Source: Axinella damicornis (taxonomy: Eukaryota > Porifera > Demospongiae > Axinellida > Axinellidae). Taken from it: a DNA stretch of 64,000 nucleotides. The notes beneath the pieces are model-generated. The model ran no database searches, had not been told where the DNA came from, and was given only the letters and a program-made list of their open reading frames with translations. The stretch's first letter is position 1, and each line of letters opens with the position of its first letter. The stretch covers positions 11,657,301-11,721,300 of the forward strand of contig OZ007506.1 in the NCBI GenBank assembly GCA_963931865.1, read 5' to 3'. Of this stretch, positions 51,626 through 61,689 are shown piece by piece. The position numbers were made by a program, and so were the translations under genes.

Positions 51626-52306
51626 TAGTGTTGTTCCCAGACCGTTTGTCCAGCACATGTATCGCTTCCGCAATGTTAAAAGCGATCCGTGCTGGGGTTG
51701 GTTGGGTTGTGAGACCAACAAATTTTGTATCTAATAACATTTGCCATGACATGTAGATGGTGCTGCTGCATGTGATATTATGTGTGTGGATGTTGTTCTA
51801 TCTCCTTATATATCAGTGTGTACTTGATGGCTAACTATATATAATGGTCAAATTCACTTATCTGACATAAGTGATGTGTTTGGGGGTGGAAGTTGTTATT
51901 ACAACGTTGCCAGTATTCATACTTTGGGATAATATTATTGTGAAACTCAGAGGAGTGTTTGACAGTGTACCAGTAGCTACAGCTGAAGTAAAAGGAGTTT
52001 GGCAATACAATGTAGGATTGTTCATTAGCTATGTGTTTGTGATCAGACATCTGAGAGCTTTTGAGGCAAGGGAGGTAGCTGTTGGTGTTGTTATGTCTGT
52101 AGAGAGACAGACATTTCTTTCCTGTATGTGAGCTAGCTACACTTGACAATTAACAAAACCCCACCTCATAGCTAGTCACTTAGCTAGAGGCTTTAATCAG
52201 TGTTTTAACTTCTGTTGAAATCGTCCTAGAAGAGCTAGCTACTTCTGTTCATGTTTGTGCCTTACTGTGTCCACTGTAGGCACAGAATCTCCCACTGAAC
52301 CTCAGA
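51626..52306. other. Spacer between two receptor genes
   Basis: Contains GATCCGTGCTGGGGTTGGTT near 51690, the complement of a word found at 1975-1998, so another dispersed repeat. No exon recognised; the promoter of the receptor at 52307 should lie here. Confidence 0.35.
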
Positions 52307-52370
52307 ATGGTCATACGGCAGACACTTGTACTTTTCCTGGTCATCTCGAGCCTGGTTATGAACACTAGAG
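52307..52370 (+). CDS. Receptor B exon 1: signal peptide
   Basis: ATG at 52307 followed by MVIRQTLVLFLVISSLVMNT, a basic start and hydrophobic core typical of a signal peptide, then donor GTATGT at 52371 after one base of the next codon. It is placed just upstream of the Ig-like exon in the right phase. Confidence 0.7.
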
Positions 52371-52512
52371 GTATGTTAGCAGGTTACTACAATTTTAAAT
52401 TAAATTAGTGAATGGATAGGGATTGAGTGTATCCTTGGGAATCAGTCTAGATTCCATACAAGGTGTTTGCCATCAATGTTTACTGCCAGTCTTCACTAGC
52501 TAATACCTGCAG

Positions 52513-52897
52513 CCACCATCACCCTGACCTCCACTGTGGACGGGAGGCAGGCTGCTGTCCAGGGGAGGTGGTGACCTTCACCTGCACTGTGAGCGAGGGA
52601 GCTGCTATCACATGGACTGCTGCTCCAGTCCTTGTGGGTATTATAGTGTGCGGTTTCTAGCTACTTCGTCCCCTGGTGACCGACAACTGGATTGCAGTCC
52701 ATCCACTGTACGGTGTGCTGACCTTGACTATCGGGCCACCCTCACAAGTGTTGGTACTCTCGACATGAATGGTGCAGCAGACATGACCTCCACCTTCAGG
52801 CTCACTGCCAGAACTGAACTCAATGTGACAGTGGTGCAGTGTAGTGCTGTGACCGCAACTACAACACCATCAGCAACCCAGACTCTCAACGTTGCAG
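52513..52897 (+). CDS. Receptor B exon 2: Ig-like domain (frame-broken)
   Basis: Starts ATITLTSTVDGRQA in the phase set by exon 1, continues in a second frame as CCPGEVVTFTCTVSEGAAIT with W and the first domain Cys, and in a third as DLDYRATLTSVGTLDMNG, TSTFRLTARTELNVTVVQCS with the second Cys. The pattern is an immunoglobulin-like domain with canonical Cys and Trp. Two one-base breaks lie near 52547-52556 and 52620-52650. Donor GTGAGT at 52898, phase 1. Confidence 0.7.
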
Positions 52898-53373
52898 GTG
52901 AGTAGTTCTGGTTGCCAAGTGTGACTGGAGGCACATGTGTAGATATAGGGTTGAAACTCATACAGATCCTGTGTGCATTACTTTTACTGCAAACGTCAGT
53001 GGCAGATCCACTAGCACACCCCTAGTTTACATGCTGATAATTGCACAATCACCACACAGTATACAATGCTGAGGAAAGCAGTTAGAACTGTGGAAAGTGC
53101 ATGCAAGTTGCCATGAGAGCCTTTCCTGATGACAAGAATTAAAGCACCTCCAGGGTGATACTGGCTTTCCAATTACCCCACCCCCCACCCTGTATAAATT
53201 TTCCTGGATCGATCTGCCCCTGAACTGCCACAGGCTGCATGCTACGTCATGTGTGCTGTGTAAATAAACTTGCAACAGTTGGTCAAATTATTGTTTTTGT
53301 TTTTCTGAGGAACAAATTCTGCAGCTATCATGAGAATAACCACTCTAGCTGGGACCATTGACTGCCCTCATTC

Positions 53374-53441
53374 CCATGCCTTTTTTTCCTCCAGTTTTAA
53401 GCGATCAGAACTGGAGGCGCAGAAGGCCTGGGAATGAGGCT
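53374..53441. mobile_element. Degenerate hairpin MITE
   Basis: CCTCATTCCCATGCC at the left and GGCCTGGGAATGAGG at the right, with CTCCAGTTTTAAGCGATC and AGAACTGGAG inside, matching the central arms of the 2491-2592 copy. No clear target duplication. Confidence 0.6.
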
Positions 53442-53577
53442 GCATTTAGCTAATTAGATACTGGTATTGATCCTGCTCTTGATGGATTCAACGATTTATT
53501 GTCTGCTTTGCTGTGTACGCAAGCTCTGCAAGTTATACATCTTTATAATACCAAGGTTCTGCTGTTTCCCTTCACAG

Positions 53578-53859
53578 GTCATCCCTCCCCTCCCCGTACC
53601 CCTTCCTACACTGTTCAGCAGTATAGTCGAGACAGTATGATGCTTTCCGTACAGTGGCAGTCCCCACAGGATGATGGTGGGGCTCCAGTGAGCTACACCC
53701 TCACTGTCAGTCCAGGCTCCACTCAGGTCACTACTACTGCAACCAGTGCTAGAGATGCTTCACTGTCAGCTGTACCCTACAATGTGAACAACACTGTCAG
53801 CATAGTGGCCACTAACTGCAGTGGGAGCAGCAGTGCTGCCATGGAGACCATCAGAATCA
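53578..53859 (+). CDS. Receptor B exon 3: fibronectin type III domain
   Basis: In phase after CCTTCACAG: PSPPRTPSYTVQQYSRDS, MLSVQWQSPQDDGGAPVSYT, ARDASLSAVPYNVNNTVSIV, ATNCSGSSSAAMETIRI. The Trp in the B strand and the Pro-Tyr turn are FN3 hallmarks; about 94 residues, a full domain without breaks. Donor GTTAGT at 53860, phase 1 to phase 1, the usual symmetric module. Confidence 0.85.
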
Positions 53860-54344
53860 GTTAGTTTGCAGTGTTCATCTAGCTTGACATAATTATACTA
53901 CAAACAGAACTGTAGCTATGCATCTGGATATGCCATTTAACTATAACTAAGCTGTTAGGAACATTAGAGTTAATTGCACAGTGATGGGTTTTTTTCTGAA
54001 AGGGTAAGTTGTCATTCATGCCAGTGGCAAACACAAGTTTTGTCAGTGAGAAAGTACCATGACCACTGTGACAATATTATACCCATTCAATGCATGATCT
54101 GACAGCTAGCTGGCAGCATAATATATTGTACAGCATCATGACTCTGAAGGAGTTGAATGTTTGAACGATTGGACCGTTGGAGACGTACCCTGCCAAGAAT
54201 ATCTCAACATGTGATTAAATTAATGAGGGAAAAACTGATTGCTGGGAGAGAGTGAGCAACTTACTAGATGCACCCTGAGTCCCAGATTCATTGCTGTAAC
54301 TATGTTAGTAATGTATTCTCCCTCCTCCCATGCACTCTCCATAC

Positions 54345-54484
54345 AGTCATGCAACTGCAGTGACCCGGGTACTCCTGGGAATGGCTTCATTGAGCCTTAT
54401 CAAAACACAACTGAGGGTGCTGAGATATCCTTTAGATGTAACTCACAATTTTTTTCCAAGTACAACAATGATGGCTGTATGTGA
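54345..54484 (+). CDS. Receptor B: partial sushi (CCP) module
   Basis: Reads CNCSDPGTPGNGFIEPYQNT and EGAEISFRCNSQFF, the first half of a sushi domain, then stops after NNDGCM. The phase does not match the neighbours and the second half (with the last two Cys) is missing, so this exon is likely damaged or skipped. Confidence 0.5.
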
Positions 54485-54865
54485 TTAGAGTACGCAAAAT
54501 ATTGCTGGAAACAGGGGGTGTACGAATTAGTAGAGGAATTGTACGAATATTAATGGAATCATCAACAGGGTACAGGTACCTACGCTAGTACAAACTACCA
54601 TATAATAATGGTAGGTCGATTTTGCACTTGATGCTCTGAAATCTGATAATGAAGACACCCTTGATATTAATGCTGAATTACGTGATTATGCTTCCATCAA
54701 TTCTGTAGATCAATGCTCTAGCATGTTAGCTATACCAAGCCTATACACAATACTGTAGCTACCACTGGGGTGTTTGTTCTGCATGTGTGGGAATTTGGTA
54801 ATCAGAGTGAATTCCAAGCAGCAGGAGGCACCATGGATTCACCGGATTGTATATTACAACTCTAG

Positions 54866-55048
54866 TTGACTGTGGCCCACCTCCTGCCCCACAGAATGGA
54901 TCTCTGGAGAGCTACACTAACACAACAGAGGGTTCAGTGGTGTTCTACAGCTGTGACCAAGGTCTGGTTCCTGAGAGAAGGATGATGTCCATGTGCACTA
55001 GCAGTGGGTCGAGTCCAAACCCTGGTGCTTTAAGTGGTTACTTGTCAG
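54866..55048 (+). CDS. Receptor B: sushi (CCP) module
   Basis: Acceptor CAACTCTAG, then DCGPPPAPQNGSLESYTN, GSVVFYSCDQGLVPERR, SMCTSSGSSPNPGALSG: three of the four sushi cysteines and the PNPG signature seen in this receptor family; the fourth Cys (after ALSG) is replaced. Donor GTACAT at 55049, phase 1 to phase 1. Confidence 0.75.
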
Positions 55049-55227
55049 GTACATGCATGGTTATATGTTGGTAATGTGTCACTTGAACTGATGAAAGAGA
55101 GAAATAATTCAACTATGTTGGGTATTAAAAACTACATCAAAGGATAATAAATTAAATTAAATATGAATAGCTGATGTCTTATCCTCCCACTTTTTATTTG
55201 ATGCTGACATCGCTTCCTTTCTTACAG

Positions 55228-55529
55228 TCGACTGTGGGATGCCCACCGCTCCTCAGAATGGCTCCATTGAAGCATACCAAAGCACACTGGGTGGTATCAA
55301 GATATTCTCCAAGTGTGCCCCATGCAGGGTTTGTTCCAGCTGGGAGGATGAGGTCAAATTGTACATCAGATGGAGTAACTTTGGTTGGGCACATGGAACC
55401 AAGTCAAGGAGTACACAATCCACAACTAAACTGGCCCCAGGTCGGCCTCCTGGTCAGTTCGGTGTGCCACCTCGAGATCCACTAAAAGGGAGCAGCCCCA
55501 CTTTAGGCTTGATCACACTGTCATCATAA
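55228..55529 (+). CDS. Receptor B: second sushi module, frame-broken, gene then lost
   Basis: After TTTCTTACAG: DCGMPTAPQNGSIEAYQS, GGIKIFSKCAP; one fewer C in the CCCC at about 55318-55321 would continue AGFVPAGRMRSNCTSDGVT. Then PGRPPGQFGVPPRDP-type sequence runs to a stop at 55529. The transmembrane exon expected after the sushi modules is not present before the convergent gene at 55842. Confidence 0.6.
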
Positions 55530-55841
55530 TATCAAGAACAATCATTTTCATAGGTAGTATAAATTTAGGGGATTGCATGATTGTGTGAATAGCATACAAG
55601 TGTCAATCAACGCCATACTATAAAACTAGTCCACTGCCTTGACACTAGCAGCTACTGGTTGCTAGAAGACGTAGGATTCTGCAAGTCTAACTGCATGGCC
55701 GAGGCCCCGCAAGCTGCCAATCACTGCAGCCAGTGGGTTCTCTGTGATGCTCTGTGCAAAATGGAATGGGACAACATCAACCAAGGTTCAAGAATACCGA
55801 GGATGACCACACACACAATCATAACATGAAATTATTTTGTA

Positions 55842-55958
55842 TTAACAATACTGGCTGGTAGTAGCCTTACAGTGGAGATGGTATGCCAGCAGCGCCTGTG
55901 TGAGAGCACTTGAGAGTTTCAGGGCAGCATCAGCATCTTCTTCACTGTTGATCTTGGC
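55842..55958 (-). CDS. RG/Q-rich protein gene, last exon
   Basis: After TTCTCAG (minus) the exon reads AKINSEEDADAALKLSSALT and QALLAYHLHCK, ending at TAA 55842-55844. An alpha-helical, Ala/Leu-rich C-terminus, in phase 0 with the donor at 56120. Confidence 0.55.
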   Translation of the reverse strand, partial: AKINSEEDADAALKLSSALTQALLAYHLHCKATTSQYC

Positions 55959-56046
55959 CTGAGAAAGAGATAACAGCACGAGTCTAATCGTCACTCAAGA
56001 GTGTGCCCACACAACTCCGTGCCTTTACAATGAACTGGCAACAGAG

Positions 56047-56095
56047 TAGTCTCAGTACCAGACCCTCTGCGTGCGAGGGTCTGGTACCGAGACTA
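56047..56095. mobile_element. 49 bp hairpin MITE
   Basis: TAGTCTCAGTACCAGACCCT paired with AGGGTCTGGTACCGAGACTA. Flanks GCAACAGAG and G CAACATAG are a 9 bp duplication with one mismatch. Lies in the intron between the last two exons. Confidence 0.85.
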
Positions 56096-56120
56096 GCAAC
56101 ATAGTAGCATCCCCTACCAC

Positions 56121-56767
56121 TTGCTGTACTACAGCCTGGCTGGCCCCCTGTTCATGGATGGACTTCAGCAGGACCTCCAGCTGAGCGTCTTCATTGCCCT
56201 GATTCAAATACAGCAAGTATGGCAGTGCTTGCTGTTGCTGCAGTTGTACCGGTTGCGTTTGGGGTCACAATGATGGCTGTGGTTGGGGCCAACATGATGG
56301 GGAGTTTGCTGCTGCGGAACAAAAGGCACTTGTGCGGGTTGGGGCCAAGATGGTGGTGGTGCTTGCTGCTGCTGCTGAACCACAGGCGATTGTGCTGGCA
56401 GTTGCTGGGGCCACGATGGTGGTGCCTGCTGTTGCTGGATCCAGTTAGGAGGTACTTGCGGTGACTGAACATTAATCCAGTGGGGAAGTGTTTGCTGTGC
56501 CTGGAGGGGTGGTGCCACTGTTGGGGCCTGCTGGGTACCAGGGCCAGGGCCATACCTCCTCCGTACAACTGCAGAAATATCCATTTGTGTCTGACTCTGG
56601 CTCCATTTCTGGCCAGGAGATTAATTTGTGAAGCCTTCCGACGATTTAGCAGTAGTGTCTGGATTGAAATACCCACTTCCTCGTCCTCCCCTCCCCCTAG
56701 CACTTCTTTCATCGGTCCCTCTACCCCTCGTAAACCCTCTGCTCTGGTTGGGGACATCAGGTGGACG
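56121..56767 (-). CDS. RG/Q-rich protein gene, RGG and Gln/Pro-rich exon with a stop and a frame break
   Basis: Starts RPPDVPNQSRGFTRGRG, RSARGRGGRGSGYFN (RGG-box type, RNA-binding and arginine-methylation prone), then an in-frame TAA at 56621-56623, then SPGQKWSQSQTQMDISAVVR and a long Gln/Pro/Trp-rich part (PSWPQQLPAQSPVVQQQQQ). Near 56235-56270 the frame changes to reach QQQQALPYLLYLNQGNEDAQ and SIHEQGASQAVVQQ. Donor GTGGTA at 56120. The protein is not recognised; composition suggests an RNA-associated, disordered protein. Confidence 0.6.
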
Positions 56768-56820
56768 CTGAGAGAAATTACTTCCTTAAGGTTGCAGCTG
56801 TCCTAGGCCCTTTCCTATAC

Positions 56821-56996
56821 TACGACCACGCACAAAACCAGCCCCCGTCCGTCGCAAAGGGCTTGCAAATCCAATTCCCCTCCCTCGCACGGGACTTGTA
56901 AATCCAGCTCCCCTCCCTCGCGAGGAACTTGCACCAGGTGATGAATGGTGTCCTCGGCCTTTTGAAGAACCCCACTTGAGAACCTCCCTTGGCCAC
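56821..56996 (-). CDS. RG/Q-rich protein gene, RG-rich exon
   Basis: Acceptor GTTTCAG, GQGRFSSG, then one more G at the run 56970-56973 would continue GSSKGRGHHSSPGASSSRGR and GAGFTSPVRGRGIGFASPLR, RTGAGFVRGRS. Repeated (S/T)SPxRGRG units. Donor near 56815-56820 (GTATAG), phase uncertain. Confidence 0.55.
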
Positions 56997-57264
56997 CTGA
57001 AACTTCCCTTGAGAGAGAGTGATACAAGATGTTCAAGCTCTGGCTATGATGCCAACTTCAGAGAGCTACATGTATGTATGCATGCTCAGTTGACTACATC
57101 TCAAGCAAAGCTATTACCCATGAATTTACCACATCATCTGATTCTAGTAATGCAGCACAGATGGATGCTCATGGAAACAGCGAAGAGAAATGTAGTCCAG
57201 TTGCTGAACATGCCCAAATGACATACTTAGTGTGATTATACATGTATGTGGCAGTAGTCAGCTA

Positions 57265-57306
57265 TAGCCCTGATTCCAGGCCGCGTGGGGTGTGGGAACA
57301 AGGCTA
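57265..57306. mobile_element. 42 bp hairpin MITE, degenerate
   Basis: TAGCCCTGATTCCAGGCC with GGGAACAAGGCTA at the other end. No target duplication visible. Confidence 0.5.
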
Positions 57307-57363
57307 TAGATTGTAGCCAAGAGTCGGTGGGTGGGTACTGTTACTGCAAAGAAACATTGATAC

Positions 57364-57521
57364 CTTGCGGTGAAGGCTTCAGGATCTTCCTTTTGATGAG
57401 CTCCACCTTCCTTCCCTCTCTGGACTCGATCTCTTGCGCCATGGCCTTCGCCTTTTCATTGAAGACACTCTTCTTCAGTTCCAACTTAATCGGTTCAGAA
57501 TGCTTCTCAAGGTAGTCGGCT
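57364..57521 (-). CDS. RG/Q-rich protein gene, charged helical exon
   Basis: Between acceptor CTAACATAG and donor GTATCA (minus) the exon reads ADYLEKHSEPIKLELKKSVF, NEKAKAMAQEIESREGRKVE, LIKRKILKPSPQ. Strongly charged, helical, no stop in 52 codons. Conserved-looking but not recognised. Confidence 0.65.
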
Positions 57522-57668
57522 CTATGTTAGGGAAACATCATATAATCTCACACAGAGGAACCTCTTCCAAACTTTCACCATTGTAGTACGTAGGAGATGG
57601 TGGTGAAAGCTGGGCACAGTTACAGAATCATCTTGTCCCACCACAATAGGACAGCAGCTATGGATTGG

Positions 57669-57745
57669 TAGCCTCGTCCCCAGCTTTCCATCGCTTGCAG
57701 TACTGCAAGCGATGGAAAGCTGGAAGGGGTCTGGGAACAAGGCTA
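57669..57745. mobile_element. 77 bp hairpin MITE
   Basis: TAGCCTCGTCCCCAGCTTTC pairs inward to CGCTTGCAGTACTGCAAGCG; the right end GGTCTGGGAACAAGGCTA carries a small insertion. Flanks do not match. Confidence 0.75.
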
Positions 57746-57814
57746 GGCTGAAATGGAGTAGTCCTGCCACAGAGCAGCCAAGTTGGTCCAAAAGAGCACC
57801 TTGGGAACTTAAAG

Positions 57815-57857
57815 GCCGTCCTCATCATGTGTGTGTGGATATGCCCAGTGGCCCGTC

Positions 57858-57892
<35 letters not shown>

Positions 57893-58200
57893 ACCACCAC
57901 ACACACAGACACTGATGCACCAATGAATGGCACAGGCATGGAGAACTTCATCATGTGTCCAGTGATAGCCTGTCTCTCCCACCACCACACACACAGACAT
58001 TGACACATCAATGAATGGCCCGTGCATGGAGAAAAATGTCATCATGTGTGTAGACATACCCAGCGATGGTCTGTCCCCCCCCCCCCCCCCCCCCCCCCAC
58101 CACCACCACCACCACCACCACCCACACACACTGACATACCGATGAAGGGCCCAGGCATGGAGAAGAACTCCATCATGTGTGTAGACAAACCCAGTGACAG
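57815..58200 (-). repeat. Tandem triplication of an exon-intron border with poly-C spacers
   Basis: On the minus strand, the 3' end of the exon at 58140-58281 (ACACACATGATGGAGTTC, CCATGCCTGGGCCCTTCAT) and the start of its intron recur at about 58030 and 57940, each followed by GTGTGTGTGGTGGTGGG and a G run. A 34-base C run (57859-57892) and a 24-base C run (58075-58098) separate them on the plus strand. The extra copies have lost the GGTATGT donor. Confidence 0.75.
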
Positions 58201-58281
58201 CCCGTCTCCCTCTTGTGCCACCTCCTGCTTAAAGAGCTTGTTGAGCAGGTCACCCATGCAGTGGCCGCACAGGCATACACT
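58140..58281 (-). CDS. RG/Q-rich protein gene, Cys-containing exon
   Basis: Acceptor CTCTCTAG, then SVCLCGHCMGDLLNKLFKQE, VAQEGDGLSLGLSTHMMEFF, SMPGPFI and donor GTATGT (minus). CxCxxC at the start could bind a metal together with Cys residues of the preceding exon. No family recognised. Whether it belongs to the same gene as the RG-rich exons is inferred from strand and spacing only. Confidence 0.6.
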
Positions 58282-58810
58282 CTAGAGAGAGGAAAGAAAT
58301 TGGTATCATGGGGTTGCAGTGACACATGGGATTTGAATTAGCCAATCAGATCTACATTATACAGGTGATTATCCCAAAGAGCGATCCGATAAGCAGATTG
58401 ATCATTGTCAAACCTACATACCATAGTCATGCATTAGCACCTATATCTCCACAGGAAGGAAATGTGTGCCAAATAACAAGATGCACATAATTTAACATGA
58501 CATTCCTCAAATAGGAAGTGTGCTTCATTTGGAATTACGGCTTTTGCCACTGATCCGCACTGAAGTCTTCTTCCGCCATTTTCGAACCTACTTACAAAAC
58601 GTAGCTGAGACGAGAGTTGAACATGCGCCTATAAGTGACCTGCGCCTAACAGTGCGAGACTATGGTACTCTGTAATGGCATTGTTCTCCCACTTACCTCC
58701 TATGCTCCTACCGGACAATGAGATGTTCTGTGGAAAATACTCAAATGTTAGTTTCAGACCAGCTACGGTACGGTTTGTCATCATGGGTATGGTATATACA
58801 TGTGCTCAAC

Positions 58811-58877
58811 CTGAAGTGTTTTTCCCGTGATGATGTTGCTCATACACCTCCTTGTGGGGACACCCGCAACAACACAC
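58811..58877 (-). CDS. RG/Q-rich protein gene, upstream exon
   Basis: After TTAATTTGCAG (minus) the exon reads CVVAGVPTRRCMSNIITGKT and LQ, ending at a GTTGAG donor in phase 0, which fits the next exon. Upstream exons are not identified. Confidence 0.5.
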
Positions 58878-58977
58878 CTGCAAATTAATTGAACACCTTA
58901 TCATGACACTCACACGCACACAGCACAGCACACATACACATAGCACACACATACATGAAGACACAGCTACACAGGGC

Positions 58978-59262
58978 ACGAGGGCAATCTAGTTAACGGT
59001 CGAGGGTGAGATAATGCACGAGCCGAAGGCGAGTGCATTATCCGCCCGAGATCGTTAACTAGCTTGCCTGAGTGCACTCAAGCCCGTAATGCACTGCAAA
59101 CTGGTATCTAAACAACTTAGTGCAACTCACTGACCCGAAACAGCCGTTGATCTTTGAAAAGTGTGCATTATCTAGATAATGCACACTAAAGTGTGCAATG
59201 CTCCATCAAAGTGATCGATTCTGAGGCATCTGATTCGTTGAGGGTCACGTGAGTAGCACTAA
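58978..59262 (-). repeat. Palindrome-rich repeat R3, inverted copy
   Basis: Complement of the units at 17172-17858, with the same TGCATTATCTAGATAATGCA centre and the AACGGTC stem. Private differences show it is an independent insertion. Confidence 0.8.
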
Positions 59263-59425
59263 TATCTATAAAAATACGCAGTTGCACAATACACTAAAAA
59301 CTTCCAGTTACCTTGGTAATCTCCCTTCTGAATTGCTTCTTGTAACTTCCTAGCTGGTCTCCTTAGGTTAACGAGCTGCAGAGCTACAATTAGGTCCTTC
59401 CATTCAGGGTCAGGTCCTTGCAGCC

Positions 59426-59708
59426 TAGTCTCGCGGGGCCAGACCCACACGGAAGGGAGGGTCTGGTCAAGTGGCAATTAGCAATTTGTTCTTGACACCC
59501 CAGAAGATTTCTGGGAACTTGGTATGCAATCAAGCTGGTTAATTATTACTACACCGCTGATCTGTAAGAATATTCACACGTAACAATCAAAACAGTAGCG
59601 GTTAACAGGCAGGTACTTGAAGAACGGTCTGTGCTGACTGCGCAGAACAAGTGTCATTGTAACTTGACCAGACCCTCCCTTCCGTGTGGGTCTGGCCCCG
59701 CGAGACTA
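59426..59708. mobile_element. 283 bp TIR element of the hairpin family, exact 9 bp duplication
   Basis: TAGTCTCGCGGGGCCAGACC and its complement form terminal repeats of about 43 bases around a unique 195 bp interior. CTTGCAGCC on both sides (59417-59425, 59709-59717). It shows that the family also has members with a real interior. Confidence 0.9.
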
Positions 59709-59873
59709 CTTGCAGCCACAGAGCAAGCATTTCCATCTTCCTCCTTTCCACACGCTGGTGGTTTGCCTCAATTGTATTAGTTCATGAAAGGGCAGACCAA
59801 GTTGGATCCCCAACCCATGATAGTCAGTAACCTCTACCAGAGCTTGAGATATTATGTTCCGGATGGTGAGAGT

Positions 59874-59911
59874 TAGTCTCGTTCCCAGAAAATGGTCTGA
59901 GAACGAGACTA
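59874..59911. mobile_element. 38 bp hairpin MITE
   Basis: TAGTCTCGTTCCCAGA and TCTGAGAACGAGACTA with a few bases between. No matching flanks. Confidence 0.65.
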
Positions 59912-60481
59912 GGATCTGTGTGATGCGGCAATGTGGAGATTCTGATTGTAAATAGCTGCAATACAAATCCCATCGGACCCCTTGACCGAAATATTATTTG
60001 CATCTCCCAAGTGTACTCACCCCGTTTCCAGGTGCTCATGGTCAGAAGAATGCTGAATCAGCAACAATCTTGTGTGCTTTATTTGGAGTTGGCTTGCATT
60101 ATAATTATCGACCTTTGACCCGGTTAAAGGGAAAATACGTGTAGAGTACAAAGAGAGTGCATGCATGGTAAGCTAGCTGTTAGCAGGTCTTTATACTGTA
60201 GACTGTTCCAGTTCAGAGCTATGTCACAAGTATTTGTGTCTTAGAAATCTGCAAATGTCCGTAGACCAGCTGGTAACTAATAATATGTCTGGCTAGCCTA
60301 CTGTGCTGCTTTAGAATATAGGTCATAAATAAGGGCAAGCCTACAGCTACACGTTTTGAGTGATGTTGCTGTAACAATGTGTCTCGCATCACCGCATCGA
60401 CCCTAGTCTTCTACTGTAAAGCAGGATGGTCCGGTGCCTCTGATAACAAACTAGCTCCATGAAGCTGAGCCCTATCACACC

Positions 60482-60881
60482 TAGCCTCATTCCCAGGCGC
60501 ACACGCGAAACACGGAAGTGTGCCTGGTGACACTTGGCAAAATTCCCGTATGTGCTGAGCTCAGCAGTCTTGATTTCGGGTAGGCGAATCACATTCGTCC
60601 ATTTCCAATTACTGCATAGTAATTACATTCTTTACCCCGTGAAAAGTGTAGCCGTTTGATAAAACCGCTGTTCTAGCCTTCAAAACTCACCTCTGGTCGC
60701 TCCTTGGCAAGGACGTCCTACTTAGCCATCACCAACAGCTACCTTCCGCGTGATTTCGAATGCATCCAAGTAAGGAATGTAATCGATTACGCAGTTATGC
60801 TGACTGTGCACATACGGGAATTTTGCCAAGTGTCACCAGGCCCTCTTCCGCATTCCGTGTGAGGGCCTGGGTACGAGGCTA
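60482..60881. mobile_element. 400 bp foldback member of the hairpin family, exact 9 bp duplication
   Basis: Left arm TAGCCTCATTCCCAGGCGCA, right arm complement ending GGGTACGAGGCTA; arms of about 140 bases with inner blocks such as GTGACACTTGGCAAAATTCC repeated inverted. TATCACACC flanks both sides (60473-60481, 60882-60890). Confidence 0.9.
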
Positions 60882-60899
60882 TATCACACCCTCCTTCAT

Positions 60900-61010
60900 A
60901 ACCATCTATTCTCCACACTGTCACACCCACACCCTCACACTACCATCCTCACACTCATACTACCACCCTGACACCCACACCCTCACACTACCACCTTCAC
61001 CCCTGTGCAT
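60900..61010 (+). repeat. CA/CT-rich degenerate tandem repeat
   Basis: Irregular copies of CACCCTCACACTACCA. Non-coding. Confidence 0.6.
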
Positions 61011-61183
61011 AACATCTCCCGTTTGGGATACCCCCATGTTAATTCCCTCCTATAGTGCAGCGGCATAGCCAGACATACCAAACCAATCGTTCACTTTTTG
61101 ATGAAAGCACCAAAATTGGTACACATATAGATTAATATACTGTGAACATTTTCAGATATTGAGGCATATGAAATTGTGCCTGT

Positions 61184-61402
61184 GTCAGCCGTGGTGGGCG
61201 GTTTCCAAAATGGCCGCCATGTGGCGTTATTCAACGAGAATAATGTAGTACTATAATGTCTTTAATAGCACTTTTAGGGGTCTTAGGGTTCTTTTACATA
61301 ACTTGTGACTGCCCCATCCTTGCTAGAATTATTCTGTGTTTATGTGCCACGTTACCGGCGTCAGCCGTGGTGGGCGGTTTCCAAAATGGCCACCATGCAA
61401 CA
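61184..61402 (+). repeat. Duplicated 35 bp block
   Basis: GTCAGCCGTGGTGGGCGGTT plus TCCAAAATGGCC occurs at about 61185 and 61364, 180 bases apart. May be the ends of a dispersed repeat. Confidence 0.6.
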
Positions 61403-61689
61403 TTACCAAATTTGGCAATGTTGTCTTAAATGACTCTTAGTGGCAACCCTTCTACACTTGAAACACAAATTTAACACCTGACTGAGAGAGGACTCATGCA
61501 GTGGACAGTAGCGGCTATATGAAAGAAAGAGGGAACAGCTAGGTGGGTTGGTGATCGAATAACCGATACTTTACTTACTACTGCTACAGCTTGCAACTGT
61601 CTCCACAGCTAGTGTTGCTATATGTTGTGAATAATCAGCTCCACCCTGGTTCACCATTGTCCGGCGTCCCATAATCAGTTGCCTGTCAT

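Noticed and set aside
57809..58285. Gly-rich and Pro/His-rich proteins over the C runs
   Set aside because: Homopolymer and GTG/CAC repeat translation; the supported exon is 58140-58281 on the minus strand.
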